From: Cucumis sativus
Taxonomy: Eukaryota > Streptophyta > Magnoliopsida > Cucurbitales > Cucurbitaceae
DNA length: 64,000 bases
Direction of reading: 5' to 3'
Assembly (NCBI RefSeq): GCF_000004075.3
Contig: NC_026661.2
Span: forward strand, 1,178,001 to 1,242,000
The first letter of the stretch is position 1, and each line of letters begins with the position of its first letter. Below, in pieces: positions 35,241 to 47,935 of this stretch. The translations under genes were made by a program, and so were the position numbers. The notes beneath the pieces were generated by a model, which was not told where the DNA came from, did no database searches, and saw nothing but the letters and a program-made list of their open reading frames with translations.

Positions 35241-37869
35241 TTGGTGAGAATCCCAACCATGTAGAGAAAATATCTTAGTGCCATAAATAATTTGTTTTTT
35301 GTTTCTATTTTTTTGAAATTAAGTAATGATGAGGTGTAGTGTAAGAAAAGTTAAAATTTGAAAATTGAAAAAAGGGTTAATTTTTCTTTTGACAATTAGC
35401 TAAGAACTAAACCTTTTTATTTACCTAATAAAAATATTGGAATCATGGTAAAAAAAATTGAAAAAAAACTTAATTTACTGGTAGAGAATTTAAAAATAAA
35501 GAATTCCATAATAAAAAAGAGTTGCATTTTACATTGAAAAATGATATACTTATAAAATTATAAAACTATACTTCTCACCTATCCATAAACTATTATTAAT
35601 TTATTTATCAATATAATTTGTGTTTAAAAAATTTGTTAAACTATAATTTTAGTCCTATATTCATTTTTTTTAGAGAAATTTAGAGTTTCATCTATAGTTT
35701 GATAAAAACATTATATATAGATCCCATGATTTAACAACCTTCATAAATAGTCCTTATGAGCGAGACTATTTTTCATGCTTTGATAGAAAAAACTAAATTC
35801 TAGTTATAAATTACTAAAATTCAAACCATATGGACCAATTTTATATTTAATTTACAAATTTATATATTTATTATTTTGTATTATTATATAATTATAATAC
35901 AATATACACTACATATCGTATTAAAAAATAAATTGAGTTTATGAGCTGACATATTGTATTTTAAAATATTTTTATATATATTTAATATAATATAATTATA
36001 CTTTTAGTATATAAAATTTAAATTTGGGATAAATAAAAAAGATGATTTTAGAAATTTGACATAGTAGAAAATAGATTTTTAAAAACAAATTTTGAATTAT
36101 ATATTTACGAAAGTTAATAATTTAAGTTGATACAACTATTAGTATGGAGTCTAAATTGATATCGCTAACCAAATTTAGACTTTAAATTGATATAATTTTT
36201 AGTTCACAGTCTAAATTTGATACAACCCTACTCTCAACAGATATAAAATGATATTGTTTGCCCTATATTTTATGAAGTCGAAATAGATATTTGTCCAAAA
36301 ATTGAGATCCCATACAAAAATGATGAATGATTCAATATGTTATTGGTTTTATAGAGAATCAATATTTATCTAATATTATAGATGTTTCTATGAAATTAAA
36401 AAAATGTGTTTACCTATTAGTAATTACTTTCAGTGATTTATTACGGCTACTTTAAATTAAGTGCGTGAAATTAATTGTAGAGATTAGCACAAATTAATTT
36501 TAGTTACCAACCATCTCAATTATAACAATGTAGCTATGGAGGACTAAAGTCCTTATCTTTCTTTCAATAATAATAATAACAATAATAATTCACTCGCTCC
36601 CCTAAAAAATAAATTTAAGGTTAATTTTCGTAAATTTTGATAAACATAACAAAACACCAAAATATTTATGACTCACGTAACAAAATCAAAAAGCTCATAA
36701 AGTAAACTATTTTCTAAAAAATATTGCACGCTTTTACCCTTCTTTCTATTTTCTTTTTTTTGCAATTTTTTTTTCTTTCTATCGTCATTTTCTCTCTAGC
36801 TTCTTTAATTTTTTTTTTCATTTTTTTCCAAATGGTTATTTGGTTCAATCGTGCAAAATATAAACGATCTATTTTTAATTATTTTTTTAAACTGTTATTT
36901 GGTTGTTCAACATCGTGTGACAAATATAAAAAATCATTGGGATTAGATATCCAAATTTAAACGATGGTGTACAAAAATAGGCAAATCTCAATGTATAAAA
37001 AGTAGCTAAATCTAAATGTATGTGTACAAAAAAATCCAATTATAATTGATCGTATATCAAAAATTTTGAAAAAAAATCATTTAGATTTGACTACTCAAAC
37101 TTAAGATAAAATCTAAATGATCGTGTGGAAAGAAAGTTAAAATAAAATTGTCAACTCTAAACGATTGTATAGCAAATAATAGTTAAATGTAAAGAGTAGC
37201 TTACTAAATATATTACATCACAAACATTTTTGGTATTTTTCTTTGTGTATCTATCAACTTTTTTTTTTATTTTCAAAATTATTGTATGCAATATAAATAT
37301 TTTATGGTTATATTCTATTTTGAAAAGACCTCTAAATTGAGAGTTATATTTTAGAAAAAATAGTAAAAAATGAAAAAGAGAGCAAAATATTTGGCCACGA
37401 TAGCAAATGCAAAATAACAAAATTGTGCAAACATCATTTATGGTTTTAATGATAATTTGTCCTTTTCGAAGTATTTTGTGGAAACATCAACCCGTTTTTA
37501 TAAATCTTTTTCTATTAGAAGTTTAAATTTTATTTTTGTTTCTATATATTTGCAATATTTTATTTAATTTTAAAATGTCAATTTTTATCATTTAGTTTAT
37601 TTCAATTTTAAATCTTATATTTTCAAAACGTCAATTGAACCATTAATCTTATACGGAGACAAAACTATTCATTATTGTTGTCTATTTTTATGAAATAAAA
37701 TTTGAGGTGGGGTAACAATATATTAATTTTCAAAAGTGTAGATATTGACACATTTATTGAAAATATCAAAATATAGTTATTTTGATCGAACAATAATTAG
37801 GTAACTAAATTGTATCTTCCAAAGAAGAAGTAAATACAATAATAGTTCATTTTTAATATTTTACTCGAT

Positions 37870-38072
37870 GGTAAAAAATAGTAAATTTGACAAAACATTT
37901 AAATAAAAATTTTCAGATTCTATCAATAATGAATATCAATAGCGACTGATATGCTTTTATAAGTAGCATTGAATATACAGTGATAGAAGTCTGCCAGTGA
38001 CTATAATTGATAAAATCTAAAATTTTGTTATAACTGGTAAATATTTTAATTTATTTTGTTATATTTAAAATT
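37870..38072. repeat. TGATAG-rich dispersed repeat, copy B
   Basis: It contains 'attctatcaataatgaatat', 'gcgactgatatgctttta', 'acagtgatagaagtctgcca' and 'ttttgttataactggtaaat', followed by 'attttaatttattttgttat'. Word order is the same as in copies C and D. Confidence 0.7.
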
Positions 38073-39929
38073 GTCGGAAAAGCACGTGGATGAATGGAGT
38101 TAGCGGAGATAATTTATTTTCTTTAATTTGATTTATATTATATATTTGATTTGATTTATTATAATATTATATTTTCTAAATATCCCTATTCTCATTGTGC
38201 CTATTGCTCGTTTTCACAACACATCCATTTTTTTAATTCTTCTCATATTCTTCCGTTTTGATTCTTTGGTGACAAATGATTCCATTATTTAGATATTATC
38301 TCTATTTCTACACTTGTATTGCAAGTTGATATTCATATTGTATATTCAAAATCCTATCCTAAACACATATATACTCACCTTCTTCAAAGAAAAGAAAAAC
38401 ATGTGGTCTATACATCTCGGTGTCCATTAGTTTTAAATGGATTTTTAGCCTTTAAAACATACATAAACTTCTCTTATATATTGTCGATTTAATTTTGAAA
38501 TAGAACCCTCGTTCAAAATGTGTATTCAATCTATTATGAATGATTATTAATTAATCTAACTAACAGACAACATCAGAACTCCAAAACTCACACGATCCAA
38601 TATATTGAATGAGCTAACATAATTTTGGTTTTGAGATAGTTCGTATGTTTATCTAAATATATATTGATCTGCTTCTGTGGCATATATCAAAATGTGAAAG
38701 CGCTCTCAGTGCTTTTAGCCCTTAGTTTAATTATTCGACCAAAAGCTCTTTCTTCCATTCTTCAATCTTATTTCTTCTAGTAGCATTTTACGTACAATTA
38801 ACGTAGTTTAGACAAATACAAATTTTCCATCTCCTATACATCAAGATTGACTTCAGAGGTATTGAAGGTGACCAAGATAAGCTTTACGTGTTTTATATTT
38901 TCTCATCATTTATGATCTACAATTCAAGCATCTAACCTCTTGGCTCAAGAATATATATGCATTATTTGATCAATTAGATTGATACGATCAACCATTAAAA
39001 TATGAAATCAAATATTACAACGTTGTAAAATAGACGACCAAATATAATGACACACAAATAGCTCAACTCGATGAAATATCATCTAGTACTCCTTTAAGCG
39101 TGAGACCTCCTTTGAAAAAACTTAATTAGTCTATTAGTAAGCAATCATTTAAGCTACCTATAAACTGTGAGACTCCTTCACAATCGTAATATACATTTAT
39201 TCACCTTCAAATGTGTACCACGTACTTCACTAATCGGTAAAGCTATGTTTTGCCTAAGTTTGAGCCTCTCCCTTCTCAAGTAACATGTCTTAGGCGTCCC
39301 CTAAGATCAAGACAACCGTCATGAATCAAGCATCGACAACAATGTAAAGAACACAAGCTCGAATTTGAATCACAATCACAGATATTAACATACATCCACG
39401 ACATTCAGCCACCACATAAAATGAAAAGCTTCCCAACAAAATTTTCAAAAAGCGGCAACCCCTAGCAAGTCAACAATTTGTTCTTATAAAACCACAGCGG
39501 AAAAAAAGGGAAAGAACCTGGTTCAAAATTAATAGAGCATGCATAAATATGAAGAATATCTAAGAGAAATAAAAGTGTCAGATAACCCAAATGAAGAAAA
39601 AATAATAATCAACATTTTGAGACACATTCTCTAACACAATTTTTGAGACATTACTGAAATAGTTCAAAGAAGCAAACGCAAATATCTTTAAAATAAAAAT
39701 ATATAGCGGAAACAAAATCTTTAGTATTAGTGATAATTAGATGCCGTATCTATTAAAGTATGGTACGAGACTACTAGTGGCAATGATGATATATAAGATT
39801 TAAATGGAAAAAAAATATATAGTAGTACACTACTCCATATTCATTTTATTTGTTAATTATATGGAGCCACGTTCTTTTTAGATACTACCTTGTGGCAAGT
39901 AATGTGATAGACCTCCAATATTATTTACG

Positions 39930-40270
39930 TATAGAAGGAGGAAGAAGGAGGAAGAAGGAGAAGTCTAACAGTTCCCTATAGTTTCTGTAATTTAATGTTA
40001 TCTTTACCGTGTTGTTGAGTCTTGCAGTTATTTAGGAAGGACACGGTAGATTTTAGGGGTTTAGAGGAGTCAGTGAGAAGGGGAGATAGGTTATTTTGGT
40101 GTGTAGGCTGTGCATCCTTGAGAGGAGGATAACAGAGGGGTTTGTTCTAGTTTTCTTACTGTATGTTCTTGTGTTATTTCCAAATTCCAGATTGATAATG
40201 TATCAATCTTACTTTCAGTCTGTAACTTTTTTAACCAAATTGAATAAAGAACTACTACAATAGTGCTCTG
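39930..40270 (+). mobile_element. Possible LTR or retroelement fragment
   Basis: A tract with lower AT content, no open frame, and LTR-like composition: G-rich middle ('gagaaggggagataggttat', 'gagaggaggataacagaggg') then T-rich 'gttctagttttcttactgta' and 'tcagtctgtaactttttta'. A GAAGGAG repeat precedes it (about 39.94-39.96 kb). No matching partner or target duplication was found. Confidence 0.3.
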
Positions 40271-42889
40271 CCATAATGATTATAGAGGTGGTAAGAAATA
40301 TTTTTCATACTTTATATGCTATGGTAGTACTAAAAATTCCTCGATTTAAATTTGAAATGTATTAGAAAGCCAATGAGATATTAATGAAGAAATTCAACCA
40401 ATTTTTTGGCCATTGCACTGTTTTCTATGTCTTAGTGGGGACTTGTAACAGCAAGCCTCAAATTTCTGCCCCCACATCCTTCAATTTCCTTTATCTTTAT
40501 CTTTTCCTGTCTATTTTTGTTTTTTGTTTTCTCTTTTTCTATTATTGATTGCTTCCCTTGTAGTTACTTGGAAATGTATTTTCTGTCGTCCTAATTGCAT
40601 ATATATGGAACCATTCACAACTCTTTAACCTCAAAGTTCGTTGATATTGATATTAAATAAAATATCTAATTATGACATGTCCTGAGTAGAAGAGTGACAT
40701 TTGGACGACAGAAAATGACAATTAAAATTTCGAATATGTAGTTCGAGAAGAAAACAAGGGCATGGAAGTTCTTTCCCTTAAAATTGCCGTCTCCCCAATT
40801 GATGTAACGAAATGTTGATGATATGGACTGAAAACATGGAAATAAAAGCTTCCAGTCTAGTGTAAATGCATGAACTCTGCCAAATATGTAGTAGCTAAGT
40901 ATTTAAACAGGAAATATTCGAAGTATAGTGTTCCAAGAATGTAGATTGGGTTGGGATGATTTCTCCTTTTAATAAAAAAAGAAAAAATTCATTTGTCTAC
41001 CTATCATTATGATCAAATTGTCCCAAGATTTTTATTGTTCTAAATCAATACAATACAATTAAATTATGTAGTATTAAATTTTTGAATAGCATTAAATTTT
41101 AAATTATTTTAAGTAAAATGTTCAATTTCTATGTATCTAAATGACATTCAATAGATTCAATTCTAAATTGGTTAGAGTAGAATAACAAACTTACAGTAAA
41201 AATAAGTTTAATATCTCATAAATTTATAGGAACAAAAGGACCATAAGAAGTTTGCAAGAGTTTGCCTCGATTGATGTGTCTAATTTCGTATTAGTCTAAA
41301 TTAGCTCCAAAATGAAGCATCAAACTCAAAATTTCATTTTTGAATGGCTCAAATTCTATAACACAATAAATTAACGTCATAAAATAATGGAACAAACCTT
41401 AGATAAAACATATTTCATTTACTAAGTTAAATTACTTCTTAAAAATATCACAATATGTCCAATGTGTTAACTACAAGTGGATCAGATATATATATTGATG
41501 CTTGTCACTGTGAGAGACTCTCCATACAAGTAATCAACAACCTCTTGTAATAATATAGTGATGGATTTGTTATTGGATTATAAATTTAACCCTCTAATGC
41601 TAAAACACAAAATAATAATTAACATTTGATCAAGAGATTAAAGGCATCAAAGCACACAAACACATGAATTGCTAGCATGATAGAAGTCTTTTAATCAAGT
41701 ACAAATTATAAATGACCTATTCAATATTCAACAAAAAAAATGCAATTAATTAATCATATATAGGCCATTAAAGGCACGTAATTGAAATATAACTTTTTTT
41801 ATGCTAACATTTTTAATAGTTTATAGTATAAAAGAAAGGCATTTGAATTGTTTTAATAAAGTAAAAAGCTATTGACGACCTTGTGGAGATCCTAGTGTGT
41901 TAATTGAACCAACTTTTCAAACTTGCTTAATATCCAATGTAATTAAATCATTATAATCACCCATCTTTGTATGGTGGGAACGTTTTGGTATAATTAAATT
42001 ACATTGGAATATTTTCTCTTGCTAGACTTTTTCCTCGACAACAAGAGGTGGAGAATCTCAATAAAATCTTGAAATAATAAATAATTTATGCTCAATTGCA
42101 AACTTTAGCTCTTAAATTATTGATATATAGTATAAGTTTTTTTAATAAGCTTTAAACAAGTTGTACTTGTATTGTTTGTTGTACCGTGTATTAATAACAT
42201 CAAGAACGATCATGAAAACAGAGAACACATCAAACTTTGGTAATTTAGTTTAATGACACAACATCTACATCTGGAGAGTCTTAGACTGTGATAAAAGATT
42301 ACATTACTCGTGTAGTAATTGACTATTACAATGTTATAACTTAAGGTACAACACTCTAAACATAAATCATTATGTTGTTTACGGACTGACTCAACTATCA
42401 GAACTTTAATTGTACAAAAACAATAGCCATTACATTAATAGGATCACTCATTCTTAATGATCACTCATCACCAATAAATTCACATTTGAAAAATTTAGAA
42501 ATAAGATTTGATATAAATTTTGGAAAGACTATATGCTATTTGAAAAAATTAATTTGGAGAATCCAGATGTTAATACCAACACTCGAGAATTGACTGAAAA
42601 AGCAAAGAACAATCGTTAACATCAAAGAGATTAGATTTTTAAGTAAATTTTGTTGGCCGATCTCGAGTGAGATATATCGAGAAAAACTATTCTAATGAGT
42701 TTTACAAAGGGATGTTAGTTACGAAAAGATTTAAAATGCTATTTCTTATAATTCGCCATTAGGATCGATGTTTTGCATGCTTAATTTGAGATTGCAGTGG
42801 TAATGAGTTGGGTTGAATTTATCAAATTGGTTTGATTATTTAGTATAAATACAGAGATAAATTAAGGAGTTTTATAAAAGGAAAATCGC

Positions 42890-43255
42890 ATCAAACGACA
42901 AAAACATTTAGAAAAAAACCGTTTATGCACTTTTTTTTTTTTTTTTTTGCATACTGTGAATATAATAAATATGATAAATAATTAGCGTAATATCAAACGG
43001 CTATCAAACGTTATCTGAAGACTATCAGAGAGTTATCAGAGAGCTATAAGAGGATTATCAGCTAGCAAAACAAATTTATGATAATAGAGCCCATGTTACA
43101 ACATTTTTTAAATTTACAATAGTAGCAAATTTAAAAGTAATGACTGATAGCTTTATAGTTATCGTCCTCTGATATCACCAATTTTGTCATATTTGCAATA
43201 TACAAAAAATTAGTGTCATGAACTATTGTTTTCTAAATGTTTTTGTCATTTGATA
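42890..43255. mobile_element. MITE with 26-bp terminal inverted repeats
   Basis: The left arm (42890-42915) and the reverse complement of the right arm (43230-43255) agree at 25 of 26 bases, around the core 'gacaaaaacatttagaaaa'. The 366-bp interior is non-coding. It holds a T-run and repeated 'ctatcagag/gttatcagag' words. It also holds an internal inverted partner of the flanking 'gatcctattatcat' segment at about 43.30 kb. A related truncated copy is at 32.6 kb. A clear target-site duplication is not visible. Confidence 0.75.
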
Positions 43256-43921
43256 TAACTTTTTTAAAATTTTTTATTTTTACAATTTATAAAATGGAGT
43301 TGATAGATCCTATTATCATAATTTTTTTTTGGTGATTTATGCCGAAATTCTTTTATAAAATTTAGATAAATTTAAAAACAAATATAGTTCAATTAACCTA
43401 ACTTATAATGCCATATACATATAGATTAAGTATATTTTGAATATGAAAAGTGATGTGGTTGATAATAATAATTAAAAGACCACTAGTTAATCATACACTT
43501 ACCTTTGTTTAGCTCCATCTATAATATGCAAAATATTATTTTTAACGACATTGTTGAAAATAAAAAGAGATGTCGTAAATAGTAAAAAAATATAGAAAAT
43601 AGTTTCAATCCCACCTCGTTAATCATTTCAAACGTAAATTTAAGCATAATTTATTCATGTTAAATAAATTCAACATATGAAAGAGGCTAAAAATGTGTCC
43701 ACCTACTAGTATTTACAACAAAACCTTTATTATTTATTATTATAGTTAACCAAACCTTCAATACAAGTCACAAACGAAACATAGTTTAAACGAGGTAAGA
43801 TACCATTTCTCTAACCGAAAGGTGAAAGATTTAGATCTCTCTTTCACACACTTTTTCGTTGAAGTAAAAAGGCGAATTTCATACCATAACAAAAGGTAAA
43901 TTTAAACCTTTTTTTGTCAAA

Positions 43922-45914
43922 TCAAAGGAAAGCCTGAATTACAGAGTGGACAGCTCGAATGGGTGTGATGGTGTATTGAGTAAAACCAGCTTGATGAAGA
44001 ACATGACCCCATTCTTTAGAGGTTCTTTCTTTACCATTTTTGGTATGAGCCATCATCACCATGTCAAGCATCAATCCAACATCCCCAAGTTTATTATTGT
44101 TTTCTTCTGATCGTTCTTCAATAAGTGCTTCTACAATGATTACTTTCCCCCTCTTTTCCGAAATTGCTCCTTTACAATTCTTCAATATTTTGATGCATGT
44201 CTCATCATCCCAGTCATGTAGCACCCACTAATATAAAATAATTAATCTCACAAGAGTTAGTATACCATTTTTTTATCCAAAAGATTTCAGCACATACATG
44301 TAGATGCAAGATTCATAAGCTAAAACGTCATACCACTAGCTATACCTAATGTATGTTTTTCAAAGTTAAAAAACACATTTTATACTTGAAACTTTTATAA
44401 AACCAACCATTTATTTCTTGTACTTTAATTAGTAACCATTTAATATTTGTACACTTCAAGTTCTAACAACGTGGTTTCTTAAATTGAAATAAAACATTTG
44501 GTCTTCATGTAGGTAAAAATTTTAGTACCTATTCACTATTACATAAAAAATCTCTTCAAAATGAGTTGTCAACTTTGCTTAACGATTTATTGTCGATTAA
44601 TTTTACAATAAGTTGGAAGGTATCGGAACTAAATTAATACTTTTTATGAAAAAGTTCAAGAATTGTGAATGATTTGTTACCTATATTTTTAAGTAAATTA
44701 GAAATTAAATTCGTAAATTTATATTTTTTTTCTACATGCTTTCAACTTTTGAAAGTATATATCAACTAGATCTCGAAACTCTTGAATTTCATTCTTAAAA
44801 AGGTTCCAGGATTTTAATCTCCATTTAGTGACTTATTTAAGTCTGTGAATGTTAATAAACACCAAATACTAGTTAACTAATTAATCAAATAGACTAAAAA
44901 ATTGAAATTTCAAGAATCAATTAGAAAAAAACTGAAAAGGTTAAAAATCACTTTTTAATTAAAATTCATATACTTCATATATACGAACTATATTTGTGAA
45001 AGTCTCTAAAATTAAGATTTATTAAACATAAAATTGAAAATTTAGAAATACACCACTAGATGTTAATAGATGACCAAACAAACAAAACTTAGAAATTGTA
45101 GAACTACTAAATTAAATTATGCCATTTATATGTATGTACTAACCATAATGAATGCAGCATCAGCCTTGGGAATGGAATCAAGCATATTTCCGCCAACATG
45201 TTCAACACCAATGTATTGTTGAGAAGAAGAAATGACATGTGGAAGATCAAAGTTAATGCCTTTAATCCAAGGGAAAGCCTTAACAATCATGCTCAAGCAA
45301 GTTCCATTTCCTCCTCCCACATCAACTAAACTTCCAATTCCTTCAAAAATCTGTGGACATTCTTCAAGTATTGCTGGCACAGTAAGAACCCTAGCAGTAC
45401 ATGACATAGCGTCATTGATTACTATGTTGTGTATTGGATCAGCTGCTGCAAAGCTCCATACATCTTTTCCATGAGCAGCCTCAAATGGGGTTTCTCCATT
45501 GCCTTTAATTCGAGCACTGAGCCTATGCCATGGTGCCAACATCACAGGGCTGCTCTCCAATAAAAGGAATGGAGCCATGCTGTTGTTGTTGCTACTTGCA
45601 AGCAGCCTTGACAAAGGTGTTTGGTCATAGCTTATGACATTTGCTTCATTGATTTCTTGTTTGAATATTCCACGTCGGACTAAGAATCTCAAGATGCGGT
45701 ATAGAAGTGAGGCAGAACAATTTAAAGCTGTGGATAATTGGGAGAGTGTCATGGGGCTTCCATGGCTTTCTATTGTATCACCTATTCTGAGTTCTATTGC
45801 ACATTTTACAATCGCCATTTCCACAAAACCAAATATGTATTTCCATATTTCAACACGTGCTTCTTCTTCTTCTTCTTGCTTCTTTGGTATGGATTTTTGG
45901 GGAGCAAAGTCCAT
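43922..45914 (-). CDS. Class II O-methyltransferase (COMT/6OMT-like), canonical
   Basis: Two exons (45914-45144 and 44227-43922; intron 916 nt) encode 358 residues, the normal length for the family. Dimerisation domain: WKYIFGFVEMAIVKCAIELR. SAM site: LVDVGGGNG, INFDLPHVI, VEHVGGNMLDSIPKADA. The active-site residues known from alfalfa COMT are present: catalytic His in WVLHDWDDE, Glu in IIVEA, and Glu in KERTSKEW. It should therefore be a working SAM-dependent O-methyltransferase. The substrate (phenylpropanoid, flavonoid, alkaloid or indole) cannot be told from sequence. The intron sits at the FIM|WVLHDW boundary as in its neighbour at 34 kb. The upstream promoter has a TATA box next to a G-tract. 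The broken copy at 47.7 kb is its closest relative in the window. Confidence 0.92.
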
Positions 45915-45981
45915 TTTGGGATTGTATCTTTTTTTCCCTATTTGGATGATAAACCTTTTGTTTTAATTTCTTTCACATCCA

Positions 45982-45989
45982 CATATATA
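45982..45989 (-). promoter_or_regulatory. TATA box of the 358-aa O-methyltransferase gene
   Basis: CTATATATG on the coding strand, about 70 bases upstream of the ATG at 45914, the same spacing as in the plus-strand family members. Confidence 0.6.
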
Positions 45990-45991
45990 GA

Positions 45992-46017
45992 GGGGGAGGG
46001 GGAGGGGGAGATCGGGA
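45992..46017 (+). promoter_or_regulatory. G-quadruplex-forming tract abutting the TATA box
   Basis: On the plus strand GGGGGAGGGGGAGGGGG is followed five bases later by GGG: four G-runs with loops of 1, 1 and 5. This meets the usual G4 consensus. It lies immediately upstream of the TATA box of the minus-strand gene, on the template strand. Confidence 0.55.
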
Positions 46018-47622
46018 GAGAGAACTATAAATCCAAATGTACGATATAGGTGTCGGGGGCTTTAAAATTTGGCACAAACCATAGTGTTAGATTGTTTTTT
46101 CCATTTAATTACCATAAGGTGCCATGTGTTTCACCGGGCTCTTCCTTAGATTCCCCATGATTGTACATCTAAATTATTGCCTTGTTTAGTTGTATCCTAA
46201 GAGGTTAGATTTTTTTTTTTATTTTGTGATTAACAACTAATGTAGAAAAAATGTTATTAAATTATTTTTAAAGTTTGTGGATAGTTCCATTACTGTAACT
46301 AAATCAATTAGTTAATCTAACTAAGGTAGATGGAGAGAAATACTAGATATGATAACTTTTTTAATTTAATTTTGATTTTTAAAAACTAACCATTTTGAAT
46401 TTTTAACCATTTGGAGATTTTTTTTTTTTACTATAAATAATATCTTTTTCTTCGTATCCACGTAGAACATAAAAAAGAAAAGGCCATACAATAAACCCTA
46501 GATTTTTACATCCTATGCATCCTCTCTTCATACTCCTCCTTCTCTTAACTTTCATATATTCTTAAAGAAAAACCAAAATCTCTGCAAGATCCATTTTATT
46601 TTCTCTTCTAACAATCCCTAATCTTCATCTTTCTTCCAAAAACTCTCTATAATGTCAAGAATAATTCCAAAAAAGAAACTCTAACTTAGTTAGGGGTGTG
46701 TATGATAGGGTTTTGGTTCCAATGATCCACACTTCAAACAACGAGTAAGTTTAATGGGTTGAATTTCAATTTTTTTCTATCATTCGTCTTCTTTTTATAA
46801 TTTTTATTTTTCTTTTGAAGTTCTTTATTTTATTTTTTTTTAAAATTCTTACTGTTCTCATTATTTTATTTTTCTTTCTTCAAGCTTCCATAAAAAAAAT
46901 ACAAAAGACAAAAAACAGAAAGAAAGACTTAATGATTAAATAATTCTTTATTATTCTTATTAAAGACTTATTTTTTCTTTACTTTAAGACAAAAATCTAC
47001 GAAAAAATCTAAAAAATTTAGGAGTTTAATTTTTTATAATTCTTGAGGTGAGGGATTACATCTTTAAGAGTCCAAGATTTGATTCCAAGAAAAAATGATT
47101 TTAATTAATGTTTTTTTTTAAAAATTATGTATTAAAAGACTATTCCTATGACAGATTTTGAGAAATTGTACTAATTTCTCAATTTCTCGAGGTGAGAACA
47201 TTTTCTTCAATATAGTTCAATTGATGGAATGTGCTCTCCGCTTATTTTATGAAATCATCGTTTCAAATATTTGAGTAATGAGGTGTAAAATAAGACATTG
47301 TTTTTTAAAAGAAACTAAATAATATTTTCAATACAAGATTGGAAATTTGGTCACTGTTGATTAAACGGGTATTATAAGGTGTTAACACATATATATGAAA
47401 GTACTATGGTCTATAATAGACATTGATAGAATACTATCAGTGATATAGCTAAACACTAATTAACTATTATCGCTATGTATGATTCAAAAATTTTCTACCA
47501 TATCTTAAACATTTATTAATTTATTTTAACCATACATTATAACTTGAGTAATGGTCGGTCATAAGTTTCAATTCTTTCCACCTTCAACATTATAGCAAAA
47601 ACATATTAATAAAAGTGAGTTG

Positions 47623-47646
47623 TTTTTTTTTTTTTTTTTTTTTTTT
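47623..47646 (+). repeat. Poly-T run (24) next to the broken O-methyltransferase exon
   Basis: Read on minus it is A24, about 30 bases past the exon remnant. The intact relative has a GACAAAAAAAGG tract at the matching place after its stop codon, so this looks like expansion of a genomic A-tract rather than an mRNA tail. Confidence 0.75.
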
Positions 47647-47676
47647 GTCTTTTGGATATAGATATATCAAAGGAAA

Positions 47677-47935
47677 TTAAACCTTGAATAACAGATTGGT
47701 GAAGAACATAATCCCATTCCTTAGTGGTTCTTTCTTTGCCATTTTTGGTATGAGATCAAGCATTAATCTAAACGTAACATCCCCAAGGTTATTGTTTTCT
47801 TCTTTTTCTTCAATAATTGCTTCTACAATTATCACTTTTCCTCTCTTTTCTGAAATTGGCATCTCTACACTTCTTCAATATTTTGATGTACGTCTCATCA
47901 TCTCAATCATGTAGGACCATATATCAAAATCACTT
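47677..47935 (-). pseudogene. O-methyltransferase exon 2 remnant
   Basis: This aligns with exon 2 of the 43.9-45.9 kb gene. The splice acceptor AG is lost, and the Trp after the catalytic His-Asp is a stop (TGG to TGA). A one-base insertion shifts frame before ISEKRGKVIIVEA, and about 13 bases are missing after LMLD. About 40 bases are missing near the C-terminus. Sequence beyond the exon (47.94-48.00 kb) still resembles the relative's intron ('tccaacaatttcaatacatat'), so the copy arose by DNA duplication, not from mRNA. No exon 1 is recognisable upstream; the remnant cannot make an enzyme. Confidence 0.9.

Larger units (their letters stand above)
35241..43921. other. 8.7-kb gene-free interval inside the O-methyltransferase cluster
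   Basis: I found no O-methyltransferase remnant or other gene. The sequence is AT-rich with a TGATAG repeat copy (about 37.87-38.07 kb), a possible retroelement LTR fragment (about 39.93-40.27 kb: 'gaggaggataacagaggggt', then 'ccaaattgaataaagaac') and a MITE with inverted arms (42.89-43.26 kb). About 38.2-39.6 kb is slightly less AT-rich but has stops in all frames. Promoter elements of the 33.7-35.2 kb gene should lie just above 35240. Confidence 0.5.
45991..47676. other. Intergenic region between two O-methyltransferase copies
   Basis: Upstream flank of the 358-aa gene, then AT-rich filler with no gene. A TGATAG-like partial repeat lies at about 47.42-47.47 kb and a 24-base T-run at 47623-47646. 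About 46.44-46.64 kb is C/T-rich but has no open frame of note. Confidence 0.5.

Noticed and set aside
47623..47935. Processed (mRNA-derived) pseudogene
   Set aside because: Intron-like sequence is retained beyond the exon, and the A-tract exists in shorter form after the intact paralogue.
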